64,000 nucleotides of DNA, from NCBI RefSeq assembly GCF_014203225.1, contig NZ_JACHIO010000001.1:479600-543599 (forward strand), written 5' to 3'. Made by a program: the position numbers and the translations under genes. The stretch is from Granulicella mallensis (GTDB lineage: Bacteria > Acidobacteriota > Terriglobia > Terriglobales > Acidobacteriaceae). Shown here piece by piece: positions 63,920 to 64,000 of this stretch. The notes beneath the pieces were generated by a model. The model was not told where the DNA came from, did no database searches, and saw only the letters and a list, made by a program, of their open reading frames with translations. Each line of letters begins with the position of its first letter. Position 1 is the stretch's first letter.

Positions 63920-64000
63920 GATACGGAGTGTTGGTTGTCTTGCATGGGAATAGCTTTCGAGATGCAGAGAGACGAGAGCCATGTTGGCCTTCGCCATACC

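Larger units (their letters stand above)
63632..64000. other. Right-edge intergenic region with two Ada-box-like sites
   Basis: No gene starts before the edge. Two copies of GCAAGATACRGRGTG sit back to back: a reverse one near 63857-63879 facing the ABC exporter, and a forward one at 63907-63930 facing right, off the window. The last 90 bases (with AATAGCTTTCGAGATGCAGAG) resemble the leader of the RND operon (55758-55850), so a related unit probably starts beyond 64000. Confidence 0.65.

Overview
The window reads like a chromosome segment of a soil Acidobacteriota (Terriglobus/Granulicella/Edaphobacter type). This is inferred from three large Oar-like TonB-dependent receptors with an N-terminal carboxypeptidase-regulatory-like domain, many secreted glycoside hydrolases, a Reg_prop/Y_Y_Y sensor kinase and a MerR-type N-terminus at the left edge. 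No rRNA, complete tRNA or CRISPR array was seen.

Layout. (1) 1-152: N-terminus of a MerR-like regulator, cut by the window edge. (2) 307-16589: about 16 kb bounded by two 108-bp imperfect direct repeats, each containing the 3' part of a tRNA-Thr(CGT)-like sequence. Inside are a secreted GH30 enzyme with two CBM6-like domains (+ strand), IS6-type transposase remnants, and a minus-strand set: TonB-dependent receptor, two DUF2891 proteins, GntR regulator, HyuA/HyuB hydantoinase-oxoprolinase subunits and an MFS transporter. A palindrome TTGTATACAA lies over the -10 of a receptor promoter, and a close match precedes the GntR gene. (3) 16590-23768: a scrambled region with an eroded squalene/phytoene synthase pseudogene, an HTH-ParA ATPase, a two-gene STAND NTPase unit (19460-23265) and a HipA C-terminal remnant. 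(4) 23769-37521: a glycan-uptake and sensing cluster: two TonB-dependent receptors, a GH29 alpha-L-fucosidase, a beta-propeller hybrid sensor kinase, a DoxX-like membrane protein and a divergent NarL-type response regulator. The sequence CCCTTNNGAGGG occurs upstream of both receptors and between the DoxX-like and regulator genes. (5) 37451-39220: hipB-hipA and a small downstream gene. (6) 40027-49122: a Tat-exported alpha/beta hydrolase and a 2569-residue secreted protein joining a GH2-like module, Ig-like repeats, four F5/8 type C modules and a C-terminal GH64-like beta-1,3-glucanase module. (7) 49275-50579: a condensation/acyltransferase-type protein. (8) 51140-64000: an alkylation-response region: ada, a 2OG-Fe(II) oxygenase, alkB and a small gene in one operon; divergent alkA; ogt; vsr; then a complete RND efflux operon and an ABC exporter.

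How the genes work together. In region 8, sites matching the Ada box of the adaptive response (AAT-N6-GCAA) precede ada, the RND operon and the right edge of the window, with a one-mismatch site facing the ABC exporter. All four share the longer core GCAAGATACRGRGTG. This suggests that an efflux pump, and perhaps an exporter, belong to the Ada regulon, which I regard as the most interesting hypothesis here. The second candidate is the translationally coupled STAND pair, whose large protein has a P-loop lacking its lysine and whose two proteins share a GxGIAQA motif.
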